A stretch of 64,000 nucleotides of DNA from Ectopseudomonas oleovorans (GCF_003052605.1 NZ_QASO01000078.1:1-64000); one strand, 5' to 3'; shown: positions 19,851-32,806, counted from the stretch's first letter. Translations and numbers: made by a program. The notes: generated by a model from the letters alone, not told the origin.

Positions 19851-20912
19851 GTGAGCAGGTGGATGCTGGGTCTGGGACTGTTGTTTTGCTGCGCGTTGGC
19901 GTCGGCACAACCGCGCGTGCCGACCATGGTTTTTCTCAACCCTGGCTACGCCAATGAGCGTTTCTGGAGCGATTACAGCCGCTACATGCAGGATGCCGCT
20001 GGAGACCTGGGCGTCGAGTTGGAGGTGCTGTACGGCGAGCGCGATCCTGAAAGGATGTTGCGCAATGCCCAGCAGGTTTTTGCAGGTAAGCACCCCGATT
20101 ATCTGATTTTCACCAATGAACTGTTCCTGGGGCCGGCATTGTTGCGTCTGTTCGAAAACAGCGATGCCAGGCTGTTTGCCCTGCACAGTACCTTGACCCA
20201 AGAGCAGCAGGCCCTTATCGGTGGCAGCCGCGAGTACCACCGAAACTGGATAGGTAGCCTGGTGCCCAACGATGAGGAGGCCGGTTATCTGATGGCGCGT
20301 GAGCTGATCGCCCTGACCCATGGCAAGCCTGCCGAGTTGCTGGCGTTTGCCGGGGTCAACCGTACGCCTTCGTCAACTCTGCGTCAGGCCGGCTTGCAGC
20401 GTGCCTTGAGTGAAGCACCGCATATCAAGCTGATGCAGGCGGTTCATGGTGAGTGGCAGGAACAGCGGGCATACGAGCAGGCGATTGCTCTGTTGCCGCG
20501 TTATCCGGCGGTCAGCCTGATCTGGTCTGCCAACGATGAAATGGCCTTTGGTGTATTGCGTGCAGCCAATGAGCTGGGCAGAACCCTGCATTACACGGCC
20601 CTGAACAACTCGGAGCGCGTGCTAAAGGCGCGTATCGACGGACGTATCGATATTTTGGCCAGTGGTCACTTTCTTTTGGGCGCCTGCGCTTTGGTGATGC
20701 TCAGCGACCACGCGCGGGGGCTGGATTTCGCCGAGCGTGGAGGCAAGGATCAGGTGGCGTCGCTGTTGCGTACTGTCGACAGGGCGCAGTCAAAACAATT
20801 GCTCGAACGCCTTGCACAGCCGGATATTGGTATGGACTTTCGCCAGTTCAGCGTGCTGTCGCAGCCTCAGCGTCAGCGTTACCAGTGCTCGATTGCCTCC
20901 CTGCTGGAGTGA
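19851..20912 (+). CDS. Periplasmic substrate-binding protein, sugar-binding type
   Basis: A 353-residue exported protein of the Peripla_BP_1/4 (ribose-binding/LacI effector) fold. The GTG at 19851, preceded by GAGGAGGGG, begins a signal peptide MSRWMLGLGLLFCCALASAQ (first codon GTG). Fold segments are PTMVFLNPGYANERFWSDYS, HPDYLIFTNELFLGPALLRL and VSLIWSANDEMAFGVLRAAN. There is no transporter next to it; several Pseudomonas proteins of this kind feed sensor proteins or chemoreceptors. The ligand is unknown. Its stop codon abuts the convergent DUF2970 gene. Confidence 0.78.
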   Translation: MSRWMLGLGLLFCCALASAQPRVPTMVFLNPGYANERFWSDYSRYMQDAAGDLGVELEVLYGERDPERMLRNAQQVFAGKHPDYLIFTNELFLGPALLRLFENSDARLFALHSTLTQEQQALIGGSREYHRNWIGSLVPNDEEAGYLMARELIALTHGKPAELLAFAGVNRTPSSTLRQAGLQRALSEAPHIKLMQAVHGEWQEQRAYEQAIALLPRYPAVSLIWSANDEMAFGVLRAANELGRTLHYTALNNSERVLKARIDGRIDILASGHFLLGACALVMLSDHARGLDFAERGGKDQVASLLRTVDRAQSKQLLERLAQPDIGMDFRQFSVLSQPQRQRYQCSIASLLE

Positions 20913-21137
20913 TCAGCCAGTCGCCAGGTGCAGGATAAGTTTCACCACGCCCAGCAATACAACCACGAACAGCGTGGTGAACAGCACGCCGAGCAGAATG
21001 AAATGGCTGGGCTTGCCGCGGCTGAAATCACGGCTGCGATTTTTCCCGCTCTGTACGCCAAGGGCGGCGGCCAGCACGCTTTGCAGCATTTCGCGCAGGG
21101 TCAGAGGCGCTTGGGGGTCTTTTTCCTGATCGGTCAT
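20913..21137 (-). CDS. DUF2970 family small membrane protein
   Basis: A 74-residue protein with the DUF2970 pattern: LTLREMLQSVLAAALGVQSG, a basic linker (KNRSRDFSRGKPS), and one C-terminal membrane helix (FILLGVLFTTLFVVVLLGVV). The ATG at 21137 follows GGAGAGACC. Function unknown. It is followed by the convergent end of the binding-protein gene without a gap. Confidence 0.83.
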   Translation of the reverse strand: MTDQEKDPQAPLTLREMLQSVLAAALGVQSGKNRSRDFSRGKPSHFILLGVLFTTLFVVVLLGVVKLILHLATG

Positions 21138-21200
21138 GGTCGGTCTCTCCTTTGATCCTGCAAGCATAGACTTTGTTGTGCATTCGCCATCCTGAAAAAC

Positions 21201-21235
21201 AAAACGCCGCAGACCTTTGCAGGTTGCGGCGTTTT
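21201..21235 (-). terminator. Bidirectional terminator between DUF2970 and chemoreceptor genes
   Basis: Stem AAAACGCCGCA..ACC/GGT..TGCGGCGTTTT with flanking A and T tracts. It lies 32 bp beyond the stop codon of the minus-strand chemoreceptor remnant. Confidence 0.8.
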
Positions 21236-21267
21236 CTATTGTGCTGAATCGCTCTGCGGCAGGAGCC

Positions 21268-22525
21268 TCAGACCTTGAAGCGCCCCAGCAGGCGATCCTG
21301 CTGGCCGACCTGTTCCACCATCGAGGCGCACTGCCGGACCTGTTGCTCGGCACCGCCAGCCAGCTCGTGGCTGATGTCGCGGATGTTGGTGGTGTTGCGG
21401 TTGATTTCTTCGGTGGTCGCGCTCTGCTCTTCGGCTGCGGTGGCGATCTGCAGGTTCATGTCGTTGATGCGGGTGATCGCCTCACGGATGCGGCCGAGCA
21501 TGTCGTTGGCTGCGATTGCGTCCTCGGCGGTCTTGCTGGCGGTATCGCGGCTCTGTTGCATGCGGCTTTCGGCCTGGCGCAAACCACCCGCGGACCTTTC
21601 GTCGTTGCTGGTGATCGCCAGGCGGCGCGTCAGGTCACCTTCGCCGCTGTTGATCTCACGCAACGAGGTGCTGAGCAGGCTCAGTGGTTTGAGCAGGCTG
21701 TTCATCAGTAGGCCCAGCACCACGAGGCTGATGGCCACGCCGACCACGGTACCGACCACGGCAAGCCAGGTCAGGCGGTTGGCTTCGGCCATCACCACGC
21801 CGATGTACCAGTCCATGCCAAGCAGGTTGGGTAGCGGGGTGAAGGAGACCAGCAGGTTCTTGCCGCTGGCCTCGACTTCGTGCAGTTCCTTGCTCAGCGC
21901 CGGGCTCTGGCCGTCGAACAGTTCGCTGTAGGACTTGCCGTTGTACTCGGCATTGGGGTGGGAAATGATATTGCCCGAGCGGCTGAGCAGGAAGGCATAG
22001 CCGGCGCCATTGAAGTCCAGGGTGTTGATCGCATCGGCCACCGATTGCAGGCGGATATCGCCACCGAACACGCCGAGAAACTGACCCGCGTCGCTGATCC
22101 GGGCGACAGCAGAGATGAGGATTTCATTGGTGGTGGAGTCGACGTAGAGTCCGGTCTGCACTGCCTGGTTGCCAGCCTTGCCGGTCGCATACCCGGGGCG
22201 TTTACGGCCGTCCCAGTCGGCGCTGGGTTTCCAGTCGTCGCTGTTCTTGATTGGCTTGCCGTCCGCTTCCAGCGCACAGTGGCGCATCGAATACACGCTG
22301 ATTTTCTTCAGGGCTGTAGCTGCTGTCGATGGTTTGCGACATCAGGTCAATCAGACGCAGTTTGGCGTTTAGCCAATTCTCGATCTGTCTGGCCAGGGCA
22401 TTGCTCGATTCGACCTGACTGCGCAGGGTGTCGCGGACCTAGCTGACCTGGGATAGCGACAGCAGGCTGGTGGTAAGGAACAGCACGGTAGCGGCCGCGA
22501 TACCGACCTTGTGGGCGATTTTCAT
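21268..22525 (-). pseudogene. Methyl-accepting chemotaxis protein, three lesions
   Basis: The start (ATG 22525, MKIAHKVGIAAATVLFLTTS) gives the first membrane helix. An in-frame TAG at about 22440 follows SLSQVS, where a Gln codon would be expected. A double-Cache (dCache_1) sensor then follows; its frame changes at about 22293-22300, where some bases are missing. After the second membrane helix and the HAMP domain (RRLAITSNDE, about 21605) the protein jumps directly to the last part of the receptor (EEQSATTEEINRNTTNIRDI), so the whole signalling hairpin with the conserved tip that contacts CheA/CheW is gone. It should be inactive. Confidence 0.85.
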
Positions 22526-22670
22526 GAATGGGCTCCTGGGCACCAAGACGACGGGGCTGCATCCATGCAAGGCAGTTGTCTGCAAGGCAAATACAGTGCT
22601 GGCTTTCGCCAGCGGGACGTGTGGTCTCTCTGTACGCTTTTGTATCGGCTCTTGGTGCTGTTCTTGAGCC

Positions 22671-23711
22671 TCAGCCGCGCTTTCTGTGCAAGCGACTGGT
22701 ATTGACCGCATCCACTGCGCGGGCGCGCAGTTGACCGCAACCGCCGTCGACATCCTGGCCGGCCGAATTGCGCACCTTGGTCAGCACGCCACGGCTGTGC
22801 AGATAACGCACCATCTCGACGATGCGCTTGCCTTCGGGACGCTGGTAGTCGTCGGCTTCCAGGCTGTTGTAGGGGATCAGGTTGAGCACGGCGAACTTGC
22901 CCTTGAACAGGCGCAGGATGTTGTCCATCTCTTCCTGGCTGTCGTTGATGCCCTTGAGCAGGGTCCACTGGTACTGGATCGGGTAGTCGATGGTGCGCGC
23001 GTAGGCTTCGCCCAGTTCCACCAGCTCTTCAGGATCGATGCGCGGCGCCTTGGGCAGCAGGCGTTGGCGCAGCTCGGCGTCAGTGGTATGCAGCGACAGC
23101 GCCAGGGCAGGGCGCACGCGTTGCTTGGGCAGACGCTCGAACACCCGCGGGTCACCAACGGTGGAGAACACCAGATTGCGCTGCCCGATGCCGCCCTCGG
23201 TGCCGAGCAGATCGATGGCCTCAAGCACATTGTCGAGATTGTGCGCCGGCTCGCCCATGCCCATGAATACCACTTTCTTCACCGGACGAAAGCGCCGCCC
23301 CAGGGCGACCTGGGCGACCATCTCGGCGCTGCTGAGCTGGCGCAGCAGGCCGCTCTTGCCGGTCATGCAGAACACACAGGCAACGGCGCAGCCCACCTGG
23401 CTGGAGATGCACAGGCCATCACGTGGCAACAGTACGCTTTCCACCATCTGTTTGTCCGCCAGCTCCACCAACAGGCGAGCCGAGCCATCTGCGCCGGGAT
23501 GCTCGGAGCGCAGCCGGGCCAGTGCGTCTAGTTCGCTGGCGATGGTCGGCAGTGCTTCACGTACCGTCAGGGGCAGGAAGTTCTCGGTCTTCTGATGCTT
23601 GGTGCCGGTGTCCAACGGCTTGCCCTGCAGCCAGGCACGGGTAATGCGCCCGATATGCTGGGGTTTGGCGCCAAGGTCGGCGAGGCGTTGGTTGAGTTCG
23701 GTGAGCTGCAT
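22671..23711 (-). CDS. RlmN-like radical SAM RNA methyltransferase paralogue
   Basis: A 346-residue radical SAM protein of the RlmN/Cfr family. The [4Fe-4S] cluster motif CX3CX2C is seen in VGCAVACVFCMTGKSG near residue 113, followed by GMGEPAHNLDNVLEA (SAM-binding GEP motif) and, near the C-terminus, RNSAGQDVDGGCGQLRA with the catalytic Cys. The family methylates C2 of adenosine in 23S rRNA and tRNA. Pseudomonas carries a separate rlmN next to ndk/hisS elsewhere, so this gene (same synteny as the PA1839 region, between cysI and metH) is a paralogue with an unproven target. Confidence 0.85.
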   Translation of the reverse strand: MQLTELNQRLADLGAKPQHIGRITRAWLQGKPLDTGTKHQKTENFLPLTVREALPTIASELDALARLRSEHPGADGSARLLVELADKQMVESVLLPRDGLCISSQVGCAVACVFCMTGKSGLLRQLSSAEMVAQVALGRRFRPVKKVVFMGMGEPAHNLDNVLEAIDLLGTEGGIGQRNLVFSTVGDPRVFERLPKQRVRPALALSLHTTDAELRQRLLPKAPRIDPEELVELGEAYARTIDYPIQYQWTLLKGINDSQEEMDNILRLFKGKFAVLNLIPYNSLEADDYQRPEGKRIVEMVRYLHSRGVLTKVRNSAGQDVDGGCGQLRARAVDAVNTSRLHRKRG

Positions 23712-23726
23712 GGGGCGCGCATGCTA

Positions 23727-24752
23727 TCACTTGGCCGTGGCAGCGACCACGTCGAAGCGCAGTATGCCGATCATCTGCCCGGCTTCGGTGACGACCCGCA
23801 CCTGCCAGCGGCCTTCGGGGGAGGCCGGGAAGTTGAGTTTGTGCGTCCAGGCGCGATAGCCCTCCTTGCGCCCGCCGTTGATGTCCAGCGCAATGCGGTC
23901 GACTTCCCGGCCGTTGTGCTGCCAGACGTGGTAGATGCGTTCGTTGAGGCCGCGTGGGGCGTTGATCGAGGTGTAGGCGTAAAGCCCATCATCGCGCAGC
24001 TGTTCCGGGCTGATCTGTTGCAGGCTATCGCCTGGCATGCGTTGTTCGCCATCGAAGCGATCGCTGATCGCCACCTCGGTCAGCCATAGCGTTGCCGGCG
24101 GCACCCAGGCCCGCGCTAGCCAGCCGGCGCTGGCCATCGCCAGAGGCAAGGCGGCCAGCAGCACAATGCGTCGCCAGCCGGTGAAGCCGATCAGGCCGGG
24201 CAGGCTCGGCAGCGCCAGCAGCGTGGCGATCAGCAGGGCAATGCGGTAGCTCTGTGGAGTGCTGAGGTGAAAGATGATCGGCAGCGCGGTCAGCATCACC
24301 GCGAACAGCGCCAGGCTGTGAAAGATCAACAGCAACCAGCGCCTGGGCGCCAGCCAGCGGTAGTAGATCGGGTCGGTGATAGAGGCCAGGGCGGCGAGCG
24401 CCAGCAGGCCGCTGAACAGTAACTGCCCACTGTTCCAGGTGGTGGTGATGAAGAAGAACGGCAAGACGAAGAACAGACTTTCCTGGTGGATCATCTGTGT
24501 GCCGTAGCGCAGCAGCGGCAACGGCAATTCGAAGCCGAAGCGCCGGGCAATGCGCTCGCGCAGCAGGTTCTCCAGAATCAGCCAGACCCAACTGACCAGC
24601 AATACCACGCCCAACACTTTGGCCAGGTGCGCCTGGCGGTCGACCAGGAGAAAACTGGCCACGCCCGAGCAGAAGCCGAACAGGGCGACCAGACCTGGGT
24701 AACGGCGCAGCAGGGCGATCAGCGTGGGGATGAGGTCGAGTACGACTTTCAT
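23727..24752 (-). CDS. DUF5924/DUF2914 membrane protein
   Basis: A 341-residue protein with seven or eight membrane helices in the first 235 residues and a C-terminal soluble domain. The latter (YHVWQHNGREVDRIALDING, RAWTHKLNFPASPEGRWQVR, RVVTEAGQMIGILRFDV) is a DUF2914 domain, a beta-rich module predicted to be periplasmic. Function unknown. It is 15 bp upstream of the RlmN-like gene on the same strand and likely shares its transcript. Confidence 0.8.
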   Translation of the reverse strand: MKVVLDLIPTLIALLRRYPGLVALFGFCSGVASFLLVDRQAHLAKVLGVVLLVSWVWLILENLLRERIARRFGFELPLPLLRYGTQMIHQESLFFVLPFFFITTTWNSGQLLFSGLLALAALASITDPIYYRWLAPRRWLLLIFHSLALFAVMLTALPIIFHLSTPQSYRIALLIATLLALPSLPGLIGFTGWRRIVLLAALPLAMASAGWLARAWVPPATLWLTEVAISDRFDGEQRMPGDSLQQISPEQLRDDGLYAYTSINAPRGLNERIYHVWQHNGREVDRIALDINGGRKEGYRAWTHKLNFPASPEGRWQVRVVTEAGQMIGILRFDVVAATAK

Positions 24753-24891
24753 GGCAGCGACAAATGGCAGTGTTGGGCGCGCATCCTAGGTAGCGCGAGC
24801 CTTGGCTGCAAGCGAGTCGTCAGCTGCGCTGGCGGTGCCGGGCAGCTTGCGGCACTATTGCGCCCCCGTTTCACCACCGAGTCCGAAAACG

Positions 24892-25185
24892 ATGAAATTC
24901 ATCCATCAACGCGAGCATCTGGAAGAGGGCGATCTGGTGGTCATCCAGTGTTCGCAGCCCTGCAACATCCGCCTGATGAACGATGCCAACTTTCGCGCAT
25001 TCAGGAACCGTGGCCGGCACAGTTACCACGGCGGCGCCTTCATCAAGTTCCCGGCGAAGATCCGCGTGCCCTCCAGTGGTTTCTGGAACATCACGCTGGA
25101 TACCGTCAGTCGTCGTGCGGTGAGCGTGACGCGCAAGCCGCAGATGGAGTACAGCATCAAGATCGTCCGTCGCCCGGGCGCCTGA
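24892..25185 (+). CDS. DUF1883 family protein
   Basis: A 97-residue protein matching DUF1883 over its full length: HREHLEEGDLVVIQCSQPCN-type N-terminus (here HQREHLEEGDLVVIQCSQ), LMNDANFRAFRNRGRHSYHG in the middle, and FPAKIRVPSSGFWNITLD. Proteins of this fold are small beta barrels, sometimes linked to TIR or toxin-like proteins. None of those is adjacent. Function unknown. The ATG at 24892 is the first Met with the family N-terminus. Confidence 0.85.
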   Translation: MKFIHQREHLEEGDLVVIQCSQPCNIRLMNDANFRAFRNRGRHSYHGGAFIKFPAKIRVPSSGFWNITLDTVSRRAVSVTRKPQMEYSIKIVRRPGA

Positions 25186-25273
25186 TGCTTGCCGCTGCAG
25201 GTGAAGAAAAAAGCTAAACGCTGACTGCCAGGCCGAGGTCACAACTGGTGAGCCTCGAAAAAGGAGAGTCAGC

Positions 25274-25360
25274 ATGCTGAAGTTTCTGGGCGGTACCGTC
25301 GGTATCATTTTCATCATCGGCCTGATCGTGGTGGTGGGATTGCTCTCACTGATCTTCTAG
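25274..25360 (+). CDS. Small hydrophobic membrane peptide
   Basis: A 28-residue peptide made of one membrane helix (LGGTVGIIFIIGLIVVVGLL). A strong AAGGAGAG lies 7 bases ahead of the ATG, and a GC-rich hairpin follows the stop codon, so it is probably expressed. It sits between the DUF1883 gene and osmE. No function can be given. Confidence 0.6.
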   Translation: MLKFLGGTVGIIFIIGLIVVVGLLSLIF

Positions 25361-25370
25361 CCAATGAATG

Positions 25371-25392
25371 GCCCCGCTGCGTGCAGCGGGGC
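25371..25392 (+). terminator. Hairpin between convergent small gene and osmE
   Basis: A perfect 10-bp stem GCCCCGCTGC/GCAGCGGGGC with a 2-base loop and no clear T run; a weak or bidirectional terminator. Confidence 0.5.
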
Positions 25393-25401
25393 TGATCGCA
25401 T

Positions 25402-25737
25402 TCAGAGCCTCTTGCGCTGGTTGCCCTGGTGCTGCTCGCAGGTCATGAAGCCCTTGCTGTCGACCCGGCCGTTGACGTCGAAGTCCACGTAATAGGGCTG
25501 TTCCAGGCCGTCGACATTCAGCACATAGTTGTTGCAGGTGCCGCCTGTGACGCTGTTGCGCACGTCCGAAGAGGGTGGCCCACCGAGGGTGCGTACCTGT
25601 TCCTGAGTCATGCCGTGGTCGACCTGCTTGACCAGTGGCTCATTGCGGAAAGTCAGGTAATCGGCCGGGTTCTCGAAGGTCGAGCAACCGCTCACCGCGG
25701 CCGCTACGGCCAGTACTGCAAGGCTGTGCTTGTACAT
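25402..25737 (-). CDS. osmE: Osmotically inducible lipoprotein OsmE
   Basis: A 111-residue lipoprotein of the SmpA/OmlA (BamE-like) fold. The signal peptide ends in AAVSGC (lipobox Cys at about residue 18). The fold signature HGMTQEQVRTLGGPPSS and the later CNNYVLNVDGLEQPYYVDFD match OsmE. In E. coli osmE is induced by high osmolarity and in stationary phase. The ATG at 25737 is the only start that gives a signal peptide. Confidence 0.85.
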   Translation of the reverse strand: MYKHSLAVLAVAAAVSGCSTFENPADYLTFRNEPLVKQVDHGMTQEQVRTLGGPPSSDVRNSVTGGTCNNYVLNVDGLEQPYYVDFDVNGRVDSKGFMTCEQHQGNQRKRL

Positions 25738-25857
25738 GTCATCGCTCCGTCGATTGAGCCGAAATGGCTCGACATGTTTTGGAGCCGCGCCCGTGCATGA
25801 GAGTTCGAGTTTTTCGATGATCGGCGCTAGTCGCGCCTCGTTCGTCGCTGCATGAAT

Positions 25858-25885
25858 GAAAAGAGCCCGCGATTGCGGGCTCTTT
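25858..25885 (-). terminator. Terminator of metH
   Basis: Stem AAGAGCCCGC/GCGGGCTCTT with a 4-base loop; on the minus strand it is followed by TTTTC. It lies 5 bp after the metH stop codon. Confidence 0.85.
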
Positions 25886-25889
25886 CGCA

Positions 25890-29600
<3,711 letters not shown>

Positions 29601-29682
29601 GAGAACTACCTGAGCAAAGCGGAAACAAAGGTGGGCGATGATAGCAAAGCTGCAGGGTTCTGGAGCACTAGCGGGCTTTTCA

Positions 29683-29695
29683 TGAATTTCATTCA
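29683..29695. promoter_or_regulatory. MetR-type operator between metH and cti
   Basis: TGAATTTCATTCA fits the MetR consensus TGAA-N5-TTCA exactly, with T at the central position, inside the longer inverted repeat CATGAAT-TTC-ATTCATG (29681-29697). It lies 83 bp upstream of the metH start, the usual position for activation by the LysR-type regulator MetR with homocysteine. Confidence 0.65.
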
Positions 29696-29752
29696 TGTTG
29701 CTGGAAGCGCCGTCTCGTTAGAATTGCCAGCATCGCACTCAAGGACGTGGTC

Positions 29753-32029
29753 ATGCTCAAGCCCGCTGCTCTGTTTTTCCTTTCTTTCGCAGCTGGCCTG
29801 GCCCGTGCGGAAGCGATTTCCTATGTCGATGACGTCCAACCGATCCTCACCCACAAGTGCGTAGCCTGCCATACCTGCTACGACGCGCCGTGCCAGCTCA
29901 ATCTCGGTAGCGGTGAGGGCATTGCGCGCGGCGCCAGCAAGCAACTGGTGTACGACGGTACGCGCAGCAAGGCGCAAGCGACCACTCGGCTTTATCTGGA
30001 TGCACAGGGCGAGGCGGCCTGGCGCCAGCGCGACTTCCATTCGGTGCTCGATGGCGGCAACGGCCAGGCTGCGCTGATCAAGCGCATGCTGGAGCTGGGT
30101 CGCAGCCAACCGCTGGAGCCCAATGCCAAGCTCCCTGACAATCTCGATATCGCCATCACCCGCAGCAACAGCTGCCCATTGCCGGGGGAATTCGCCGCCT
30201 ATGCGCAGAAGAATCCCCATGGCGGCATGCCGTTCGCCGTGACGGGGCTGAACGATGACGAGTACGCCACCCTGGAACAGTGGCTGGCCCAGGGTGCGCC
30301 GGTCACCGAGCAGGCGCTCACGCCCAGTGCAGTCGAGTTGCGCCAAGTGGAGCAGTGGGAAAATTTCTTGAATGCGCCCGGTGCGCGGCAGGATCTGGTT
30401 GCGCGCTGGCTCTACGAGCATTTGTTCCTCGCGCATTTGCACTTCGAGGGCGGTGAGCCTGGGCACTTCTTCCAGATGGTCCGTTCGCGTACCCCCAGCG
30501 GCAAACCCATCGATCCTATCGCCACGCGCCGCCCCAACGACGATCCGGGCACCGAGTTCTACTACCGGCTATGGCCGATCCAGGGCGTGATCGTGCACAA
30601 GACGCATATCACCTATCCGTTGGATGACGCCAAGCTGGCGCGGGTCAAGGAGCTGTTCTTCGGCGAAGACTGGGCGCTGGATGCTGTCCCCGGTTATGGC
30701 GCACAACGTCGCGCCAATCCCTTCGAAACCTTCGCCGCGATTCCGGCGCGTGCGCGCTATCAGTTCATGCTGGATAACGCCGAGTACTTCGTGCGCACCT
30801 TTATCCGTGGTCCGGTGTGCCGCGGGCAGATCGCCACTGACGTGATTCGCGACAACTTCTGGGCCGTGTTCCAGGCGCCCGAGCACGATCTCTACATCAC
30901 CGATGCCAATTACCAGCGCGAGGCCACGCCGCTGTTGGCCATGCCTGGCCAATTCGACGATATCGGCGATCTGTTGGGCCTGTGGCGCAACTATCGCGAC
31001 AAGCGCAACGATTACGAGAACCTGCGCAAGGACGCTTACGCCGACGCACCTCCTGCGGACTGGGCACATATCTGGAGCGGCAATGACAACGCGCTGCTGT
31101 CGATCTTCCGCCAGCACGACAGTGCCTCAGTGCGCAAAGGCCTGCTCGGCGAGATTCCGCAAACCCTCTGGTGGATGGATTATCCGCTACTGGAGCGCAC
31201 CTACTACCAACTGGTGGTCAACTTCGACGTGTTCGGCAACGTCTCGCATCAGGCGCAGACGCGGTTATATTTCGATCTGATCCGCAATGGCGCCGAAGTG
31301 AACTTTCTGCGCCTGCTGCCGGCGCGCTCACGTGAGGCCTACCTGGATGACTGGTATCAGAACAGCGGCAAGTTGAAGATGCTGCTGGACTACACCTCAA
31401 TTGATCATCGTTCACCAAGCGCCATTGGCCTGACTGGTGACGATCCGAAGAAGCAATTTGCCGAGCAACTGCTGCAGCGCTACGCCAAGATCAACGCGAG
31501 TCCTGACCCGATCAACCGCTGCACGGGCGCACAGTGTTATCGCGACGGTTTGCCCAGGGAGCTGCAAGATGTCGAGCAGACGTTGGCGCGCCTGGCCAGT
31601 CGTCCGGCGGGCGGCTTGCGGGTGATCGATCAACTGCCAGAAGCGACAATGTTGCGGGTAGAGCTGAGCGATGGCTCGCGCGAGATCTACAGCCTGCTGC
31701 GCAACCGTGCGCACAGCAATGTGGCGTTCATGCTGGGAGAGGAGCTGCGCTATCAACCGCGCCTGGACACCCTGACCATCTACCCGGAAGTGTTGAGCAG
31801 CTATCCGAATTTCCTGTTCACGGTCAAAGCGGAGGAGATGGATGCCTTCGTCAAGCAGATGGAAGCTGTCAGCGACGCAAAGTCCTTCGAGCAAATCGTC
31901 GAGCGCTGGGGTGTACGGCGCAGTCATCCCGAGTTTTGGCGCTATTTTCACGATCTCGCCGAGCATATTCGCGAAACCCAGCCGTTGGAGGCAGGCGTGC
32001 TGGATATGAACCGCTACCAGAACCTCTAA
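29753..32029 (+). CDS. cti: Fatty acid cis-trans isomerase
   Basis: A 758-residue periplasmic c-type cytochrome that converts cis to trans unsaturated fatty acids in membrane phospholipids, a fast response to solvents and heat known in Pseudomonas and Vibrio. A signal peptide (LFFLSFAAGLARAEA) is followed by the heme-binding motif CVACHTC near residue 38. Further family segments are GEFAAYAQKNPHGGMPFAVT, RWLYEHLFLAHLHFEGG and PVCRGQIATDVIRDNFW. I chose the ATG at 29753, seven bases after AAGGA. It is divergent from metH as in other Pseudomonas. Confidence 0.94.
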   Translation: MLKPAALFFLSFAAGLARAEAISYVDDVQPILTHKCVACHTCYDAPCQLNLGSGEGIARGASKQLVYDGTRSKAQATTRLYLDAQGEAAWRQRDFHSVLDGGNGQAALIKRMLELGRSQPLEPNAKLPDNLDIAITRSNSCPLPGEFAAYAQKNPHGGMPFAVTGLNDDEYATLEQWLAQGAPVTEQALTPSAVELRQVEQWENFLNAPGARQDLVARWLYEHLFLAHLHFEGGEPGHFFQMVRSRTPSGKPIDPIATRRPNDDPGTEFYYRLWPIQGVIVHKTHITYPLDDAKLARVKELFFGEDWALDAVPGYGAQRRANPFETFAAIPARARYQFMLDNAEYFVRTFIRGPVCRGQIATDVIRDNFWAVFQAPEHDLYITDANYQREATPLLAMPGQFDDIGDLLGLWRNYRDKRNDYENLRKDAYADAPPADWAHIWSGNDNALLSIFRQHDSASVRKGLLGEIPQTLWWMDYPLLERTYYQLVVNFDVFGNVSHQAQTRLYFDLIRNGAEVNFLRLLPARSREAYLDDWYQNSGKLKMLLDYTSIDHRSPSAIGLTGDDPKKQFAEQLLQRYAKINASPDPINRCTGAQCYRDGLPRELQDVEQTLARLASRPAGGLRVIDQLPEATMLRVELSDGSREIYSLLRNRAHSNVAFMLGEELRYQPRLDTLTIYPEVLSSYPNFLFTVKAEEMDAFVKQMEAVSDAKSFEQIVERWGVRRSHPEFWRYFHDLAEHIRETQPLEAGVLDMNRYQNL

Positions 32030-32171
32030 ACGCGCCGGAGCGCACGTGAAGTGCGCTCCAGATTGCTTGTTGCATGACGACTATGGCTGCGATCAATTCC
32101 TACTAATTTAGTTGGACTTTAACCGGGCGGCGCTCTGGCGTACACTGCGCACATGTTCGCGAGGAGTTGCC

Positions 32172-32756
32172 ATGAGCGCCATCATCATTACCCAAGCTGC
32201 CGAAGATTACCTGGCCGAGCTGCTGAGCAAGCAGGACACTCAGGGTATCGGCATCCGAATTTTCATCACTCAGCCAGGTACGCCTTACGCGGAAACCTGC
32301 ATTGCCTACTGCAAGCCGGGTGAGCAGAAGCCTGAAGACACCGCCGTTGGCCTGGCCAGTTTCACCGCCTGGATCGATGGCGTCAGTGAGCCTTTCCTGG
32401 AAGACGCAGTCGTCGACTATGCCACCGATCGCATGGGCGGCCAGCTGACCATCAAGGCGCCGAACGCCAAGGTGCCGATGGTCAACGAAGACAGTCCGCT
32501 CAACGAGCGCATCAACTACTACCTGCAGACCGAAATCAACCCTGGCCTGGCCAGCCATGGCGGCCAGGTGACGCTGATCGACGTGGTCGAAGAGGGCATT
32601 GCCGTGCTGCAGTTCGGCGGTGGTTGCCAGGGTTGTGGCCAAGCCGACTACACCCTCAAGGAAGGCATCGAGAAAACCCTGCTCGAGCGCATTCCTGAGC
32701 TCAAGGGTGTGCGTGACGTGACCGACCACAGCAATCGCGAGAACGCCTACTACTGA
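32172..32756 (+). CDS. nfuA: Fe-S biogenesis protein NfuA
   Basis: A 194-residue carrier of [4Fe-4S] clusters. The N-terminal part is a degenerate A-type (IscA-like) scaffold ([15 protein letters not shown] to about residue 95); the C-terminal part is a NifU domain with the cluster-binding Cys-x2-Cys in [20 protein letters not shown] near residue 150. The start ATG at 32172 follows GAGGAG. It helps maintain iron-sulfur enzymes under oxidative stress and iron limitation. A terminator follows. Confidence 0.95.
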   Translation: MSAIIITQAAEDYLAELLSKQDTQGIGIRIFITQPGTPYAETCIAYCKPGEQKPEDTAVGLASFTAWIDGVSEPFLEDAVVDYATDRMGGQLTIKAPNAKVPMVNEDSPLNERINYYLQTEINPGLASHGGQVTLIDVVEEGIAVLQFGGGCQGCGQADYTLKEGIEKTLLERIPELKGVRDVTDHSNRENAYY

Positions 32757-32773
32757 TAGGCGTCTTGCACATG

Positions 32774-32802
32774 AAAAAGGGGCGACAGGAGTCGCCCTTT
32801 TT
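32774..32802. terminator. Bidirectional terminator between nfuA and DUF1272 genes
   Basis: Stem AAAAAGG.GCGAC/GTCGCCCTTTTT, with A and T tracts at either side, between convergent genes. Confidence 0.85.
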
Positions 32803-32806
32803 CATT

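Noticed and set aside
29601..29680. Cobalamin or SAM riboswitch ahead of metH
   Set aside because: The leader is only about 80 bp and shows none of the conserved box sequences.
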